A DNA stretch of 60,094 nucleotides from Nocardia mexicana NBRC 108244 (lineage in GTDB: Bacteria; Actinomycetota; Actinomycetes; Mycobacteriales; Mycobacteriaceae). Location: NCBI RefSeq assembly GCF_001613165.1, contig NZ_BDBV01000083.1:1-60094 (forward strand), read 5' to 3'. The notes beneath the pieces are model-generated. The model ran no database searches. It was not told where the DNA came from and saw nothing but the letters and a program-made list of their open reading frames with translations. This document shows, piece after piece, positions 1-7,909 of the stretch (positions within the stretch are counted from its first letter, which is position 1; every line of letters begins with the position of its first letter). A program made the translations under genes and the position numbers.

Positions 1-135
1 TTGCAGGTGACGTCGCTTGGCTTTCGCTTCGCGGCCGAGTCCCAGCGTACGGAGACGATCTGCCGGGGGCGAGTCGGCTCGCTCCTGCGTCGCATTGCCG
101 GTGGGCTGGAGGTGAGCGGGTCGCCACGCATTTAA
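1..135 (+). other. Window edge, possible 3' end of an upstream gene
   Basis: Frame 1 is open from the first base to a TAA at 133-135, which overlaps the ATG at 135 in a TAATG arrangement. That would fit the tail of an upstream gene coupled to the glutaredoxin gene. The 44 encoded residues match nothing I recognise, and frame 3 is also open here, so coding status is undecided. Confidence 0.25.
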
Positions 136-404
136 TGGGAGGCATGAGCGAGGCGAGGCATGCGGTGATCTTGTTGACGCGGGCGGGGTGCGGTATGTGC
201 ACCGTCGCGCTCGAGCAGCTGCGGGGGATCTGCGCGGACTTCGGGATCGAACCGCAGGCCAGGGACGTGGATGAGGCGGCGGCGACCGATCCGGCGCTGC
301 GGGCCGAATTCGGCGATCGCCTGCCGGTCGTGCTGCTCGACGGGCGCGAGCACAGCTATTTCGACGTCGACGAGGTGCGGCTGCGGGCGGACCTGAGCCG
401 CTGA
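135..404 (+). CDS. Glutaredoxin-like thioredoxin-fold protein
   Basis: A small (89 aa) cytoplasmic thioredoxin-fold protein. The N-terminal beta strand leads into CGMC near residues 19-22, the CxxC redox site typical of glutaredoxin-like proteins, followed by an alpha helix. The C-terminal part has the LPVVLLDG segment with the cis-proline expected in this fold. It probably reduces disulfides or mixed thiols; the partner is unknown. It lies just upstream of rex, in the same order as in other Mycobacteriales. The start is uncertain: ATG 135 has no good RBS and ATG 144 has GGGAGG only one base away. Confidence 0.8.
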   Translation: MGGMSEARHAVILLTRAGCGMCTVALEQLRGICADFGIEPQARDVDEAAATDPALRAEFGDRLPVVLLDGREHSYFDVDEVRLRADLSR

Positions 405-447
405 ACTCCGGCGGGAACGGTCGGCCCGGGGCACGGCCCCGGCGCGT

Positions 448-463
448 TGTGTGGAAACTCACC
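448..463. promoter_or_regulatory. Second, weaker Rex-like operator
   Basis: TGTG-N8-CACC is found here, one base short of the TGTG-N8-CACA dyad of actinobacterial Rex sites. It lies 88 bases upstream of the stronger site. The inner bases do not match the consensus well, so this may be chance. Confidence 0.35.
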
Positions 464-535
464 GGCAGTTGCGGGTTGAATGTGGCGGGTGAGGCCCGGG
501 GCGGGTGCGCCCCCGAGTGACTGAATTCACCGACT

Positions 536-564
536 TTGTGCAGGGCTTCACAAGCGGTTACGGT
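536..564 (+). promoter_or_regulatory. Rex operator overlapping the rex-hem promoter
   Basis: TTGTG (536-540), an 8-base spacer and CACAA (549-553) form a perfect dyad of the type bound by Rex. TTGTGC (536-541) can serve as -35, followed 17 bases later by TACGGT (559-564), a TANNNT -10. The operator thus covers the -35 and most of the spacer, as expected for repression. In Streptomyces Rex is known to control its own rex-hemACD operon and to be released by NADH, so the placement fits closely. Confidence 0.82.
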
Positions 565-702
565 GGTGACACGCAAACCGACTGCTGCAGGCAGCGGAAG
601 CACCCGACCCCCGATGTGCCGATACCGGCGTCTGCCCCCGGCGTCGGCGCGGTCAGCAGCGAACCGGACACCTATCCCCGGCCGGACGAGGAGCCGAACG
701 AC

Positions 703-1533
703 GTGACAGAGCAGCATGAGACGCCCAACGGTGGCGTCTCCGGCAGAGCTCTGCAGAAGGACATTCCCCAGGCGACTGTAGCTCGGCTGGCCACCTATCT
801 CCGGGTGCTGGCCATGCTCGCCGACGAGGGTGTCCTCATCGTATCGAGTGAAGAACTGGCTGTCGCGGCGGGTGTCGGTTCTGCGAAGCTTCGCAAGGAT
901 CTGTCCTTCCTCGGGCCCAACGGCGTTCGCGGTGTCGGCTACGACGTGGCCAAGCTGCGGGCCCGCATCGAGGACGTGCTCGGCCTGTCCGAGGGGCACC
1001 GGGTGATCCTGGTCGGCGCCGGAAATCTGGGCCGCGCGCTGGTCGGCTACGGCGGCTTCCGGCGGCGCGGATTCAGCATGGTCGGCATCTTCGACTCCGA
1101 TCCGAAGATCATCGGCGAGACCGTGAACGGGCTGGCGGTGCGCGACGTCGCGGAACTGCATGCCGCCGTCGCCGAGTTGGAGCCGACGATCGCGGTCATC
1201 ACCGTGCCGGACGCGACGGCGCAGGAGGTCTGCGACGAACTGGTCGCGGCCGGTGTGCAGAGCATTCTCAGCTTCTCGCCGACCGCGCTCGGCGCCCCCT
1301 CGTCGGTCGAGGTCCGTCGCGTCGATCTCGCGGTCGAGATGCAGATGTTGTCGTTCGAGCGGGCGCGCAGCGCGGAGGCGGAAGCACAGGACGACGCACA
1401 CGACGTGGCCGCGGGCGAGACCGTGACCGCCGTGTCCACCCCGATCGGCCGCCGCGTGGCGGACCGTTCGCACGTGGGCGTGAAGCATTCGGCAACGGAG
1501 CCAAACAGCAAGGGATCGGTGGTCGCACCATGA
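703..1533 (+). CDS. rex: Redox-sensing transcriptional repressor Rex
   Basis: Rex represses respiratory and heme genes at low NADH/NAD+ and leaves DNA when NADH binds. The 276-aa product has an N-terminal winged helix (about residues 25-80, including ELAVAAGVGSAKLRKDLSFLG) and a Rossmann domain whose NADH loop, VGAGNLGRALVGY, begins near residue 103. A C-terminal tail of about 50 residues is longer than usual. I chose GTG 703 because GAGGAG lies nine bases upstream and the protein then has near-family length; the frame stays open to 505. Its stop overlaps the hemA start (ATGA), so it heads the rex-hemACD operon and is probably autoregulated through the site at 536-553. Confidence 0.95.
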   Translation: MTEQHETPNGGVSGRALQKDIPQATVARLATYLRVLAMLADEGVLIVSSEELAVAAGVGSAKLRKDLSFLGPNGVRGVGYDVAKLRARIEDVLGLSEGHRVILVGAGNLGRALVGYGGFRRRGFSMVGIFDSDPKIIGETVNGLAVRDVAELHAAVAELEPTIAVITVPDATAQEVCDELVAAGVQSILSFSPTALGAPSSVEVRRVDLAVEMQMLSFERARSAEAEAQDDAHDVAAGETVTAVSTPIGRRVADRSHVGVKHSATEPNSKGSVVAP

Positions 1534-2918
1534 GTGTGCTTCTAGTCGGTATTTCGCATCGCAGCGCACCGGTCGCGGTGCTGGAGAAGGTCGCCGTCAC
1601 CGAGGACGACCGGCCCAAGCTCACCGATCGAATGCTCGCGTCCCAGCACATCTCCGAGGCGATGATCGTCTCCACCTGCAACCGCGTCGAGGTCTACGCG
1701 GTCGTCGACGCCTTCCACGGCGGCCTGGCCGAGGTGGGCGACCTGCTGGCCAAGCACTCCGGGCTGCCGCTGCCCGAACTGACCAAGCACGCCTACGTGC
1801 GCTACAGCGAGGCCGCCGCCGAGCATCTGTTCGCGGTCGCGAGCGGCCTGGACTCGATGGTGGTCGGCGAGCAGCAGGTGCTCAGCCAGATCCGCGCCGC
1901 CTACGCCGCCGCCGACGCCCAGCAGTCGGCCGGGCGGACGCTGCACGAACTGGCCCAGCACGCGCTGCGGGTCGGTAAGCGGGTACACGCCGAGACCGGG
2001 ATCGACCGGGCCGGCGCTTCGGTGGTGTCGGTCGCACTGGATCGAGCACGGACCGTGCTCGGTCAGGTGGACGGCCGCGCTGCCGTGGTGATCGGCGCGG
2101 GTGCGATGGGCGGTCTGGCGGTGGCGCATCTGGCGCGGGCCGGGGTCGGCCACATCACCGTCGTCAACCGGACCCTGGAGCGGGCGCAGCGGCTGGCCCA
2201 CACCGCGGCCACCATGCACAATGCGTCGGCGTCGGCGGTCGATCTGTCCGGGCTCGTCGCCGCGCTGGCCGATGCCGACATCGTGATCACCAGCACCGGC
2301 GCGGTCGGCTCGGTGGTGACGCTGGCCGACGCGCACCGCGCGCTGAACGCCGCGCGGATCGGGCACCAGATGGTCATCTGCGATCTGGGCCTGCCGCGCG
2401 ATGTGGACCCGGCGGTGGCCGGGCTGCCCGACGTCACGGTGATCGACATGGAGACGCTGCAGCGCGATCCGGCGGCCGGCGCGGCCGCCGACGACACCAC
2501 CGCCGCGCGCGCCATCGTCGCCGAGGAACTCGCGAAATATCTTGCGGGCCAGCGCATGGCGGAGGTGACGCCGACGGTGGCGGCGCTGCGCCAGCGGGCC
2601 GCGGAGGTGGTCGAGGGCGAACTGCTGCGGCTGGAGTCGAAGCTGCCGAGCCTGGCCGATCCGGAGCGCGAAGAGGTGGCGCGCACCGTGCGGCGGGTGG
2701 TCGACAAGCTGCTGCACGCGCCGACGGTGCGGGTCAAACAGCTGGCCTCCACGCCCGGCGGCGATTCCTACGCCGAGGCGCTGCGCGAACTGTTCGCGCT
2801 CGAACCCGGTGCGGCACAGGCGGTGGCGGCGCCGATGGAGATCGCGGCCCTGGGCGAGCTGGCCGACGACTTCACCTCTGGTCATCACAGCGAAGGGCAA
2901 GGGCACACGGCATCATGA
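1530..2918 (+). CDS. hemA: Glutamyl-tRNA reductase
   Basis: Reduces glutamyl-tRNA(Glu) with NADPH to glutamate-1-semialdehyde, the first committed step of C5-pathway tetrapyrrole synthesis. The catalytic Cys50 is in STCNRVEVY, and the SGLDSMVVGEQQVLSQ block follows near residue 110. An NADPH-binding Rossmann loop (VIGAGAMGGL) lies near residue 190, and a helical dimerisation domain ends the 462-aa chain. The ATGA overlaps with rex and with hemC indicate translational coupling. HemL, which takes the product, is encoded 7 kb downstream. Confidence 0.97.
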   Translation: MSVLLVGISHRSAPVAVLEKVAVTEDDRPKLTDRMLASQHISEAMIVSTCNRVEVYAVVDAFHGGLAEVGDLLAKHSGLPLPELTKHAYVRYSEAAAEHLFAVASGLDSMVVGEQQVLSQIRAAYAAADAQQSAGRTLHELAQHALRVGKRVHAETGIDRAGASVVSVALDRARTVLGQVDGRAAVVIGAGAMGGLAVAHLARAGVGHITVVNRTLERAQRLAHTAATMHNASASAVDLSGLVAALADADIVITSTGAVGSVVTLADAHRALNAARIGHQMVICDLGLPRDVDPAVAGLPDVTVIDMETLQRDPAAGAAADDTTAARAIVAEELAKYLAGQRMAEVTPTVAALRQRAAEVVEGELLRLESKLPSLADPEREEVARTVRRVVDKLLHAPTVRVKQLASTPGGDSYAEALRELFALEPGAAQAVAAPMEIAALGELADDFTSGHHSEGQGHTAS

Positions 2919-3943
2919 CCAACGCAACGGTGCAGGAGCACACCATGACCGGACGCGGCACGGCCCAGGCGCCCTGGCGCATCGGCACCCGCGGCAGTCA
3001 TCTGGCGCTGACTCAGGCGGGCACGGTCCGCGACGCGCTGATCGCGGCCGGGCAGCAGGCCGAACTCGTCATCGTGAAGACGGCCGGTGACAAATCCTCC
3101 GATCCGGTGGAGAAGATCGGCGTCGGCGTGTTCACCACCGCGCTGCGCGACGAATTGGCTTCCGGCGCAGTCGATATCGCGGTGCACTCGTACAAGGACC
3201 TGCCCACCGCGCCGGATCCGCGGTTCACCATCGCCGCGGTCCCGGTGCGGGAGGACCCGCGCGACGCGGTGGTCGCCCGCGACGGCATGGTGCTCGGCGA
3301 ACTGCCGCCCGGTGCGAAGGTCGGCACCTCGGCGCCGCGCCGGGTCGCGCAGCTGCGCGCCCTGGGGCTCGGCCTGGAGGTCCTGCCGCTGCGCGGCAAT
3401 ATCGACACCAGAATCCGCAAGGTCGTCGACGGCGAGCTCGACGCCGTGATCCTCGCCCGCGCCGGACTGGCCCGTGTCGACCGGCTCGGCGAGGTCACCG
3501 AGGCGCTGGAGCCGGTGCAGATGCTGCCCGCCCCGGCGCAGGGCGCGCTCGCGGTCGAGTGCCGCGCCGAGGACACCGATCTCGTGACCATCCTGGCCGC
3601 CCAGGACGATGCCGCCGCCCGGGCCACCGTGCTGGCCGAGCGGTCGCTGCTGGCCGAGTTGGAGGCGGGCTGTACCGCCCCGGTCGGCGCACTGGCCGAG
3701 GTGGTCGAGTCGCTCGACGACGACGGCCGCGTTTTCGAGGAACTGTCGCTGCGCGGGTGCGCGGCGGCGATCGACGGCTCGGACGTGATCCGAGCATCCG
3801 TGGTCGGCTCGCTCGCGAATGCGGAGCAGCTGGGCCGCTCGTTGGCGCGTGAGCTCCTGGACCTGGGAGCCCGCGACCTGCTCAGCGCTGACGACAGCGC
3901 CCCTTCAGACCTCAGTAATCCCAGCCCAATGGAGAACTTCTAA
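2915..3943 (+). CDS. hemC: Porphobilinogen deaminase (hydroxymethylbilane synthase)
   Basis: Polymerises four porphobilinogen units to hydroxymethylbilane in the cytoplasm. The family signatures IGTRGSHLALTQ, VHSYKDLPT and ELEAGCTAPVGA are all present; Cys253 in the last is the predicted dipyrromethane cofactor attachment site. The length of 342 aa includes about 15 extra N-terminal residues, and an internal ATG at 2945 is an alternative start. The start overlaps the hemA stop (ATGA) and the TAA overlaps the hemD ATG by one base. Confidence 0.97.
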   Translation: MTNATVQEHTMTGRGTAQAPWRIGTRGSHLALTQAGTVRDALIAAGQQAELVIVKTAGDKSSDPVEKIGVGVFTTALRDELASGAVDIAVHSYKDLPTAPDPRFTIAAVPVREDPRDAVVARDGMVLGELPPGAKVGTSAPRRVAQLRALGLGLEVLPLRGNIDTRIRKVVDGELDAVILARAGLARVDRLGEVTEALEPVQMLPAPAQGALAVECRAEDTDLVTILAAQDDAAARATVLAERSLLAELEAGCTAPVGALAEVVESLDDDGRVFEELSLRGCAAAIDGSDVIRASVVGSLANAEQLGRSLARELLDLGARDLLSADDSAPSDLSNPSPMENF

Positions 3944-5505
3944 TGAGCCGAGCCACCAAGAAGCACCCCGGTCGGATCCTGTTCGTGGGATCGGGTCCCG
4001 GTGACCCGGCCCTGCTCACCGTCCGGGCCCGCGAGGTGCTGGGGCGGGCAACGCTGGCATTCACCGACCCCGATGTCGACAAGGGCGTGCTCGCCCTGGT
4101 CGGGACCGCGGTGGAGCCGAACCCGGACGGGGAGCTCCCGGTCGACGTGCGCCCGGCGCTCGGCGAACCGGCCGAGGTGGCCAAGACCCTGATCGCGGAG
4201 GCACGCAACGGCCACGATGTGGTGCGCCTCGTCTCCGGCGACCCGCTGACCACCGATTCGGTGATCGCGGAGGTCAATGCCGTCACCCGCTCCCATATGA
4301 CCTTCGAGGTGCTGCCGGGGCTGCCCTCGGGCACCACCGTTCCGGCCTACGCGGGTATCGCGCTGGGCTCCAAGCACACCGAGGTGGATGTGCGCGGTGA
4401 GGTGGACTGGGCCGCGGTGGCCGCCGCTCCGGGGCCGCTGGTGCTGCACGCGACCTCCGGGCATCTGGCCGAGACCGCGAGCGCGCTGGTGGAGCACGGC
4501 GCCGCACCGCAGACTCCGGTCGCGGTGACGGTGCGCGGCACCACCCGCCAGCAGCGCACCATCGAGGCCACGCTGGCCACCCTGAATTCCGCCGCCTCCG
4601 AACTGGTCGGGCCCCTGGTGGTCACGGTCGGCAAGGAGGTCGAGAAGCGCTCGAAGATGTCCTGGTGGGAGTCGCGCGCGCTGTACGGCTGGACCGTGCT
4701 CGTGCCCCGCACCAAGGAGCAGGCGGGTGAGATGAGCGAGAAGCTCGTCATGCACGGTGCCATCCCGATGGAGGTGCCGACCATCGCCGTGGAGCCGCCG
4801 CGCAGCCCCGCGCAGATGGAGCGCGCGGTCAAGGGCCTGGTCGACGGCCGCTACCAGTGGGTCGTGTTCACCTCGACCAACGCGGTGCGCGCGGTGTGGG
4901 AGAAGTTCGGCGAATTCGGCCTGGACGCCCGCGCCTTCTCCGGCGTGAAGATCGCCTGCGTCGGCGAGGCCACCGCGGACAAGGTGCGCTCGTTCGGCAT
5001 CAACCCCGAGCTGGTGCCCAGCGGGGAGCAGTCCTCGGAGGGCCTGCTGGCCGACTTCCCGCCCTACGACGACGTTTTCGACCCGGTCAACCGGGTGCTG
5101 TTGCCGCGCGCGGACATTGCCACCGAGACCCTGGCCGAGGGGCTGCGCGACCGCGGCTGGGAGATCGACGACGTGACCGCGTACCGCACGGTGCGCGCCT
5201 CGCCGCCGCCGGCCGAGACCCGCGAGATGATCAAGACCGGCGGTTTCGACGCGGTGCTGTTCACCTCCTCGTCGACGGTGCGGAATCTGGTGGGCATCGC
5301 CGGAAAGCCGCACGCGCGCACCATCGTTGCCTGCATCGGCCCCAAGACCGCCGAGACGGCCATCGAATTCGGCCTGCGCGTGGACGTGCAGCCGGAGATG
5401 GCACAGGTCGGCCCGCTGGTCGATGCGCTCGCCGAGCACGCCGCCCACCTGCGCGCCGAGGGCCTGCTGCCCCCGCCGCGCAAGAAGAGCCGCCGCAGTC
5501 GCTAG
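3943..5505 (+). CDS. hemD: Uroporphyrinogen-III synthase fused to a SUMT-like methyltransferase domain
   Basis: Two-domain protein of 520 aa. Residues 1 to about 250 resemble SAM-dependent uroporphyrinogen-III C-methyltransferases (GSGPGDPALLTVRA near residue 16, then VRLVSGDPLTTDS near residue 90). Residues from about 255 form a HemD synthase domain, with TSTNAVRAVWEKFGEFG and a late SSSTVRNLVGIAG segment. HemD cyclises hydroxymethylbilane with inversion of ring D; whether the SUMT-like half is still active toward siroheme is uncertain. The same fusion is usual in mycobacterial hemD loci. The start overlaps the hemC stop, with GGAGAA seven bases upstream. Confidence 0.93.
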   Translation: MSRATKKHPGRILFVGSGPGDPALLTVRAREVLGRATLAFTDPDVDKGVLALVGTAVEPNPDGELPVDVRPALGEPAEVAKTLIAEARNGHDVVRLVSGDPLTTDSVIAEVNAVTRSHMTFEVLPGLPSGTTVPAYAGIALGSKHTEVDVRGEVDWAAVAAAPGPLVLHATSGHLAETASALVEHGAAPQTPVAVTVRGTTRQQRTIEATLATLNSAASELVGPLVVTVGKEVEKRSKMSWWESRALYGWTVLVPRTKEQAGEMSEKLVMHGAIPMEVPTIAVEPPRSPAQMERAVKGLVDGRYQWVVFTSTNAVRAVWEKFGEFGLDARAFSGVKIACVGEATADKVRSFGINPELVPSGEQSSEGLLADFPPYDDVFDPVNRVLLPRADIATETLAEGLRDRGWEIDDVTAYRTVRASPPPAETREMIKTGGFDAVLFTSSSTVRNLVGIAGKPHARTIVACIGPKTAETAIEFGLRVDVQPEMAQVGPLVDALAEHAAHLRAEGLLPPPRKKSRRSR

Positions 5506-5528
5506 TTCTGGAGCGGAGCCCGTCCGGA

Positions 5529-5555
5529 GTCCGGCGGCACCGGCGAATACCGGAC
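5529..5555. terminator. Weak hairpin between convergent hemD and 5577 gene
   Basis: GTCCGG (5529-5534) and CCGGAC (5550-5555) can form a 6-bp stem with a 15-base loop between two convergent genes. The loop has further GC pairing. There is no U tract. Confidence 0.3.
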
Positions 5556-5576
5556 AGGCATGCTCCGGCCCAGCCG

Positions 5577-5909
5577 TCAGCGGCGAGCCCGCATCAGGTC
5601 GCGGACCAGGCGGCAGGTCTTGTCGGACGGTGGGCGGATGCCGACGATTTCCGCGGTGCGCCGGATCCTTTCGTTATCGGCCAGGCTTGCGCGATAGACC
5701 CCCGAGTCGAGCAGTGCGATGGCCAGCCGCATCGCCTTGAGCCGGCGGTTGTGCGTGACGTACCAAGATCGCGGCCGCCCCGGCGGCAGCGGCCGCTTGA
5801 GCAGTGGCACATAAGGCCGATCGATGATCGTCGGTGCGGTAGCCACGAGATCCTCCCCTCGCCATCGGAACCGAACCTCGGCGACACCGGGCCCGGAACC
5901 ATCGAACAC
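5577..5909 (-). CDS. Small hypothetical protein
   Basis: A 110-aa basic protein of unrecognised family, opposite hemD and hemB. The composition is balanced and protein-like: an N-terminal VRFRWRGEDLVATAP stretch, then a central basic segment and a helical C-terminus with LADNERIRRTAEIVG. No catalytic motif or membrane segment is visible. The frame stays open upstream into hemB antisense, so the start is a guess; GTG 5909 is used because residues beyond it look like shadow sequence. It could be a small DNA-binding or regulatory protein, but nothing shows this directly. Confidence 0.6.
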   Translation of the reverse strand: MFDGSGPGVAEVRFRWRGEDLVATAPTIIDRPYVPLLKRPLPPGRPRSWYVTHNRRLKAMRLAIALLDSGVYRASLADNERIRRTAEIVGIRPPSDKTCRLVRDLMRARR

Positions 5910-6009
5910 ATCTTCGATTCTACCTCTCGGTACCGACAAAAACCGCTGGCCACAACGATTCCGAGGTCTGCCGAAATCCGCCCGCGGAGCGGGGCGTATC
6001 GTGCGGTTC

Positions 6010-6987
6010 ATGACCGGAATGGACCGCCCGCGGCGGTTGCGTCGTACCCCTGCCATGCGGCGCCTCGTTGCCGAAACCACGCTCGAACCACGGCAATTGG
6101 TGCTGCCGATGTTCGTCGGTGACGGCCTCGAGGAGCCGCGCGAGATCGGTTCGATGCCCGGCGTGCACCAGCATTCGATGGATTCGCTGCGCAAGGCCGC
6201 CGTCGAGGCGGTCGCCGCCGGTGTCGGCGGGCTGATGCTGTTCGGCGTGCCGCGTCCGGAGGACAAGGACCCCACCGGCAGTCAGGCGAGCGCGCCCGAC
6301 GGCATCCTCAACCGCGGCCTGCGCGCCCTCGCCGACGAGGTCGGCGACTCGACGGTGGTCATGGCCGACACCTGCCTGGACGAATTCACCGATCACGGCC
6401 ACTGCGGCGTGCTGTCGGCCGACGGCGCCGTCGACAACGACGCCACCCTCACGCGCTATGTGGAGATGGCGCTGGCGCAGGCCGAGGCCGGGGCGGACCT
6501 GCTCGGTACCAGCGGAATGATGGACGGCCAAGTCGGCGCGATCCGCGCGGGCCTCGACGCGGCCGGTCGCACCGACACCGGCATCCTCGCCTACGCCGCG
6601 AAGTACTCCTCGGCGTTCTACGGCCCGTTCCGCGAGGCCGTCGGTTCCTCGCTGCAGGGCGACCGCCGCACCTACCAGCAGGATCCGGCCAACCGCCGGG
6701 AGGCGATCCGCGAACTGGACCTGGATCTGGCGGAGGGCGCCGACATCGTCATGGTGAAGCCCGCCATGTCGTATCTGGACATCCTGCGCGACGTCGCCGA
6801 CCGCTCGACCGTGCCCGTCGCCGCCTACCAGATCTCCGGTGAGTACGCGATGATCACCGCCGCCGCCCAGCGCGGCTGGATCGACCGCCGCGGTGCGGTG
6901 ATGGAGTCCCTGCTGGGCATCCGCCGAGCGGGCGCGGACATCGTGCTCACCTACTGGGCCACGGAGGCGGCGCATTGGCTGTCGTGA
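6010..6987 (+). CDS. hemB: Delta-aminolevulinic acid dehydratase (porphobilinogen synthase)
   Basis: Condenses two 5-aminolevulinate molecules to porphobilinogen. The 325-aa product has the family metal-site region DTCLDEFTDHGHCG, Lys198 in YAAKYSSAFYGPF and the Schiff-base Lys250 in MVKPAMSYLDIL. ATG 6010 gives the usual length; ATG 6019 is a close alternative. The frame is open further upstream, but that part overlaps the opposite-strand gene. The last ten codons and stop occur twice more just downstream, see the repeat at 6956-7124. Confidence 0.96.
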   Translation: MTGMDRPRRLRRTPAMRRLVAETTLEPRQLVLPMFVGDGLEEPREIGSMPGVHQHSMDSLRKAAVEAVAAGVGGLMLFGVPRPEDKDPTGSQASAPDGILNRGLRALADEVGDSTVVMADTCLDEFTDHGHCGVLSADGAVDNDATLTRYVEMALAQAEAGADLLGTSGMMDGQVGAIRAGLDAAGRTDTGILAYAAKYSSAFYGPFREAVGSSLQGDRRTYQQDPANRREAIRELDLDLAEGADIVMVKPAMSYLDILRDVADRSTVPVAAYQISGEYAMITAAAQRGWIDRRGAVMESLLGIRRAGADIVLTYWATEAAHWLS

Positions 6988-7124
6988 TCGGTTGGCGCGG
7001 TCGTCGTGGCTCCGTCTGTCGGGGCCACGGAGGCGGCGCATCGGCTGTCGTGAAGCAGTCGGCCCGCGCGGTCGTCGTGGCTCCGTCTGTCGGGGCGACC
7101 GAGGCCGCGCACTGGCTGTCGTGA
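6956..7124 (+). repeat. Three tandem copies of the hemB 3' end
   Basis: The last codons of hemB (through ...CTGTCGTGA) occur at 6956-6987, 7021-7053 and 7092-7124. A 31-base block between copies (6995-7025 and 7066-7096) is identical. The periods are 66 and 71 bases. The copies after the first lie outside hemB. Copy 2 continues GTGAAGCAG and copy 3 GTGAATCAG, the latter being the probable start of the next gene, so the unit duplicated appears to be the hemB stop / next-gene start junction. Confidence 0.9.
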
Positions 7125-7639
7125 ATCAGTGGAGTCCACCGGGGCGGCCCGGCCTCGTGGCGGTGCCCGACGATGTCCGCACCGCCGGTCAATTGTGGTG
7201 GGGCGTGGTCGGATTCGGTGTGGTCCGGCTGGTCGCGGGTGCCATCGACCGCTTCACCGGGCGGCGCAAGCTGGCGGAGGACCTCTACGACCAGGTGCAC
7301 GCCCAGCAGCCGCAGGCCTCGCTCGCCCAGGTCGAGCTGATCGTCTCGGTGATGCAGGTGCTGATCGTGGTGTTCGGCCTGGCGCTGGCGGTGGGCGTGC
7401 TGGCGGTGGTGCACCAGCTGCGCCGCGGCAAGTTGTGGGCGCGCACGCTGCTCGATATCGCGGCCGCGGTGTTGGTGTTCGGGGCGATCGGGACGATGGT
7501 CGGTCTCGGCACGATGAACGGCATCGCGCCACTGCTCGCGGGAGCCGCCGCGATCCTGCAGGCCGTGCTGGCCGGCGGAGCGCTGTTCCTGTGCCGCAGA
7601 AAGGAATCCGAGGCCTACTTCCGGTTGAACGGCCGGTGA
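7121..7639 (+). CDS. Four-helix membrane protein following hemB
   Basis: A 172-aa protein with about four predicted membrane segments: LWWGVVGFGVVRLVAG, VMQVLIVVFGLALAVGVLA, LLDIAAAVLVFGAIGTMVG and a last one near AILQAVLAGGALFLC. A hydrophilic loop with KLAEDLYDQ lies between the first two. The function is unknown. In M. tuberculosis a membrane protein gene (Rv0513) follows hemB at the same place. GTG 7121 overlaps the third copy of the hemB stop (GTGA); no good RBS is present, so translation may rely on coupling. GTG 7158 is an alternative. Confidence 0.75.
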   Translation: MNQWSPPGRPGLVAVPDDVRTAGQLWWGVVGFGVVRLVAGAIDRFTGRRKLAEDLYDQVHAQQPQASLAQVELIVSVMQVLIVVFGLALAVGVLAVVHQLRRGKLWARTLLDIAAAVLVFGAIGTMVGLGTMNGIAPLLAGAAAILQAVLAGGALFLCRRKESEAYFRLNGR

Positions 7640-7779
7640 AGTGGGCACCGAATTTGCCCCCGACACGCCAGGATGTATCGTGAGGGCAGTCACAGAGGAT
7701 TTGGGAACCGGATGTCGTTGCTCGGGCGTTGTACCCGGGATCGCGTTACGCGGATGGCTCCGGAGGAGCGGAGGCATCG

Positions 7780-7899
7780 ATGCGCGTGGTGATTCAGCAG
7801 CCGCAAAGCCTTCGGCGAGATGTGCTGGTTCTGAGCCTGCTGATCCTGTTCGGATTGCTCACCCTCGCCGTTCTGCTGCTGCCGGGAGCGGTCGGCTGA
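7780..7899 (+). CDS. Single-pass small membrane protein (39 aa)
   Basis: A short gene with a strong RBS, GGAGG (7770-7774), five bases before ATG 7780. The product has a short basic N-terminus with QQPQSLRRD followed by one hydrophobic helix (LVLSLLILFGLLTLAVLLL), ending PGAVG. It ends ten bases before the next membrane-protein gene and has the same strand and codon use. The function is unknown; small proteins like this often modulate a membrane partner. There are no homologues I can name. Confidence 0.7.
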   Translation: MRVVIQQPQSLRRDVLVLSLLILFGLLTLAVLLLPGAVG

Positions 7900-7909
7900 A
7901 CCCCCTCGC

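Larger units (their letters stand above)
405..702 (+). other. Rex gene upstream region and long leader
   Basis: No gene is seen in this 298-base gap. It holds a weak and a strong Rex-type operator and a probable promoter, listed separately. If transcription starts near 571, the rex mRNA has a leader of about 130 bases, in which I see no riboswitch-like structure. An open frame runs from 505 into rex, but its composition and the lack of an RBS argue against translation there. Confidence 0.6.

Noticed and set aside
3940..5448. A 502-residue open frame opposite hemD
   Set aside because: Shadow of hemD: His/Arg/Gly-rich, no motif, and hemD itself is clear.
6947..7777. Minus-strand frame through the hemB-tail repeats, encoding repeated CAASVAPTDGATTT-like peptides
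   Set aside because: The repetition is explained by duplication of the hemB 3' end on the plus strand, and the frame runs antisense to a good membrane-protein gene.
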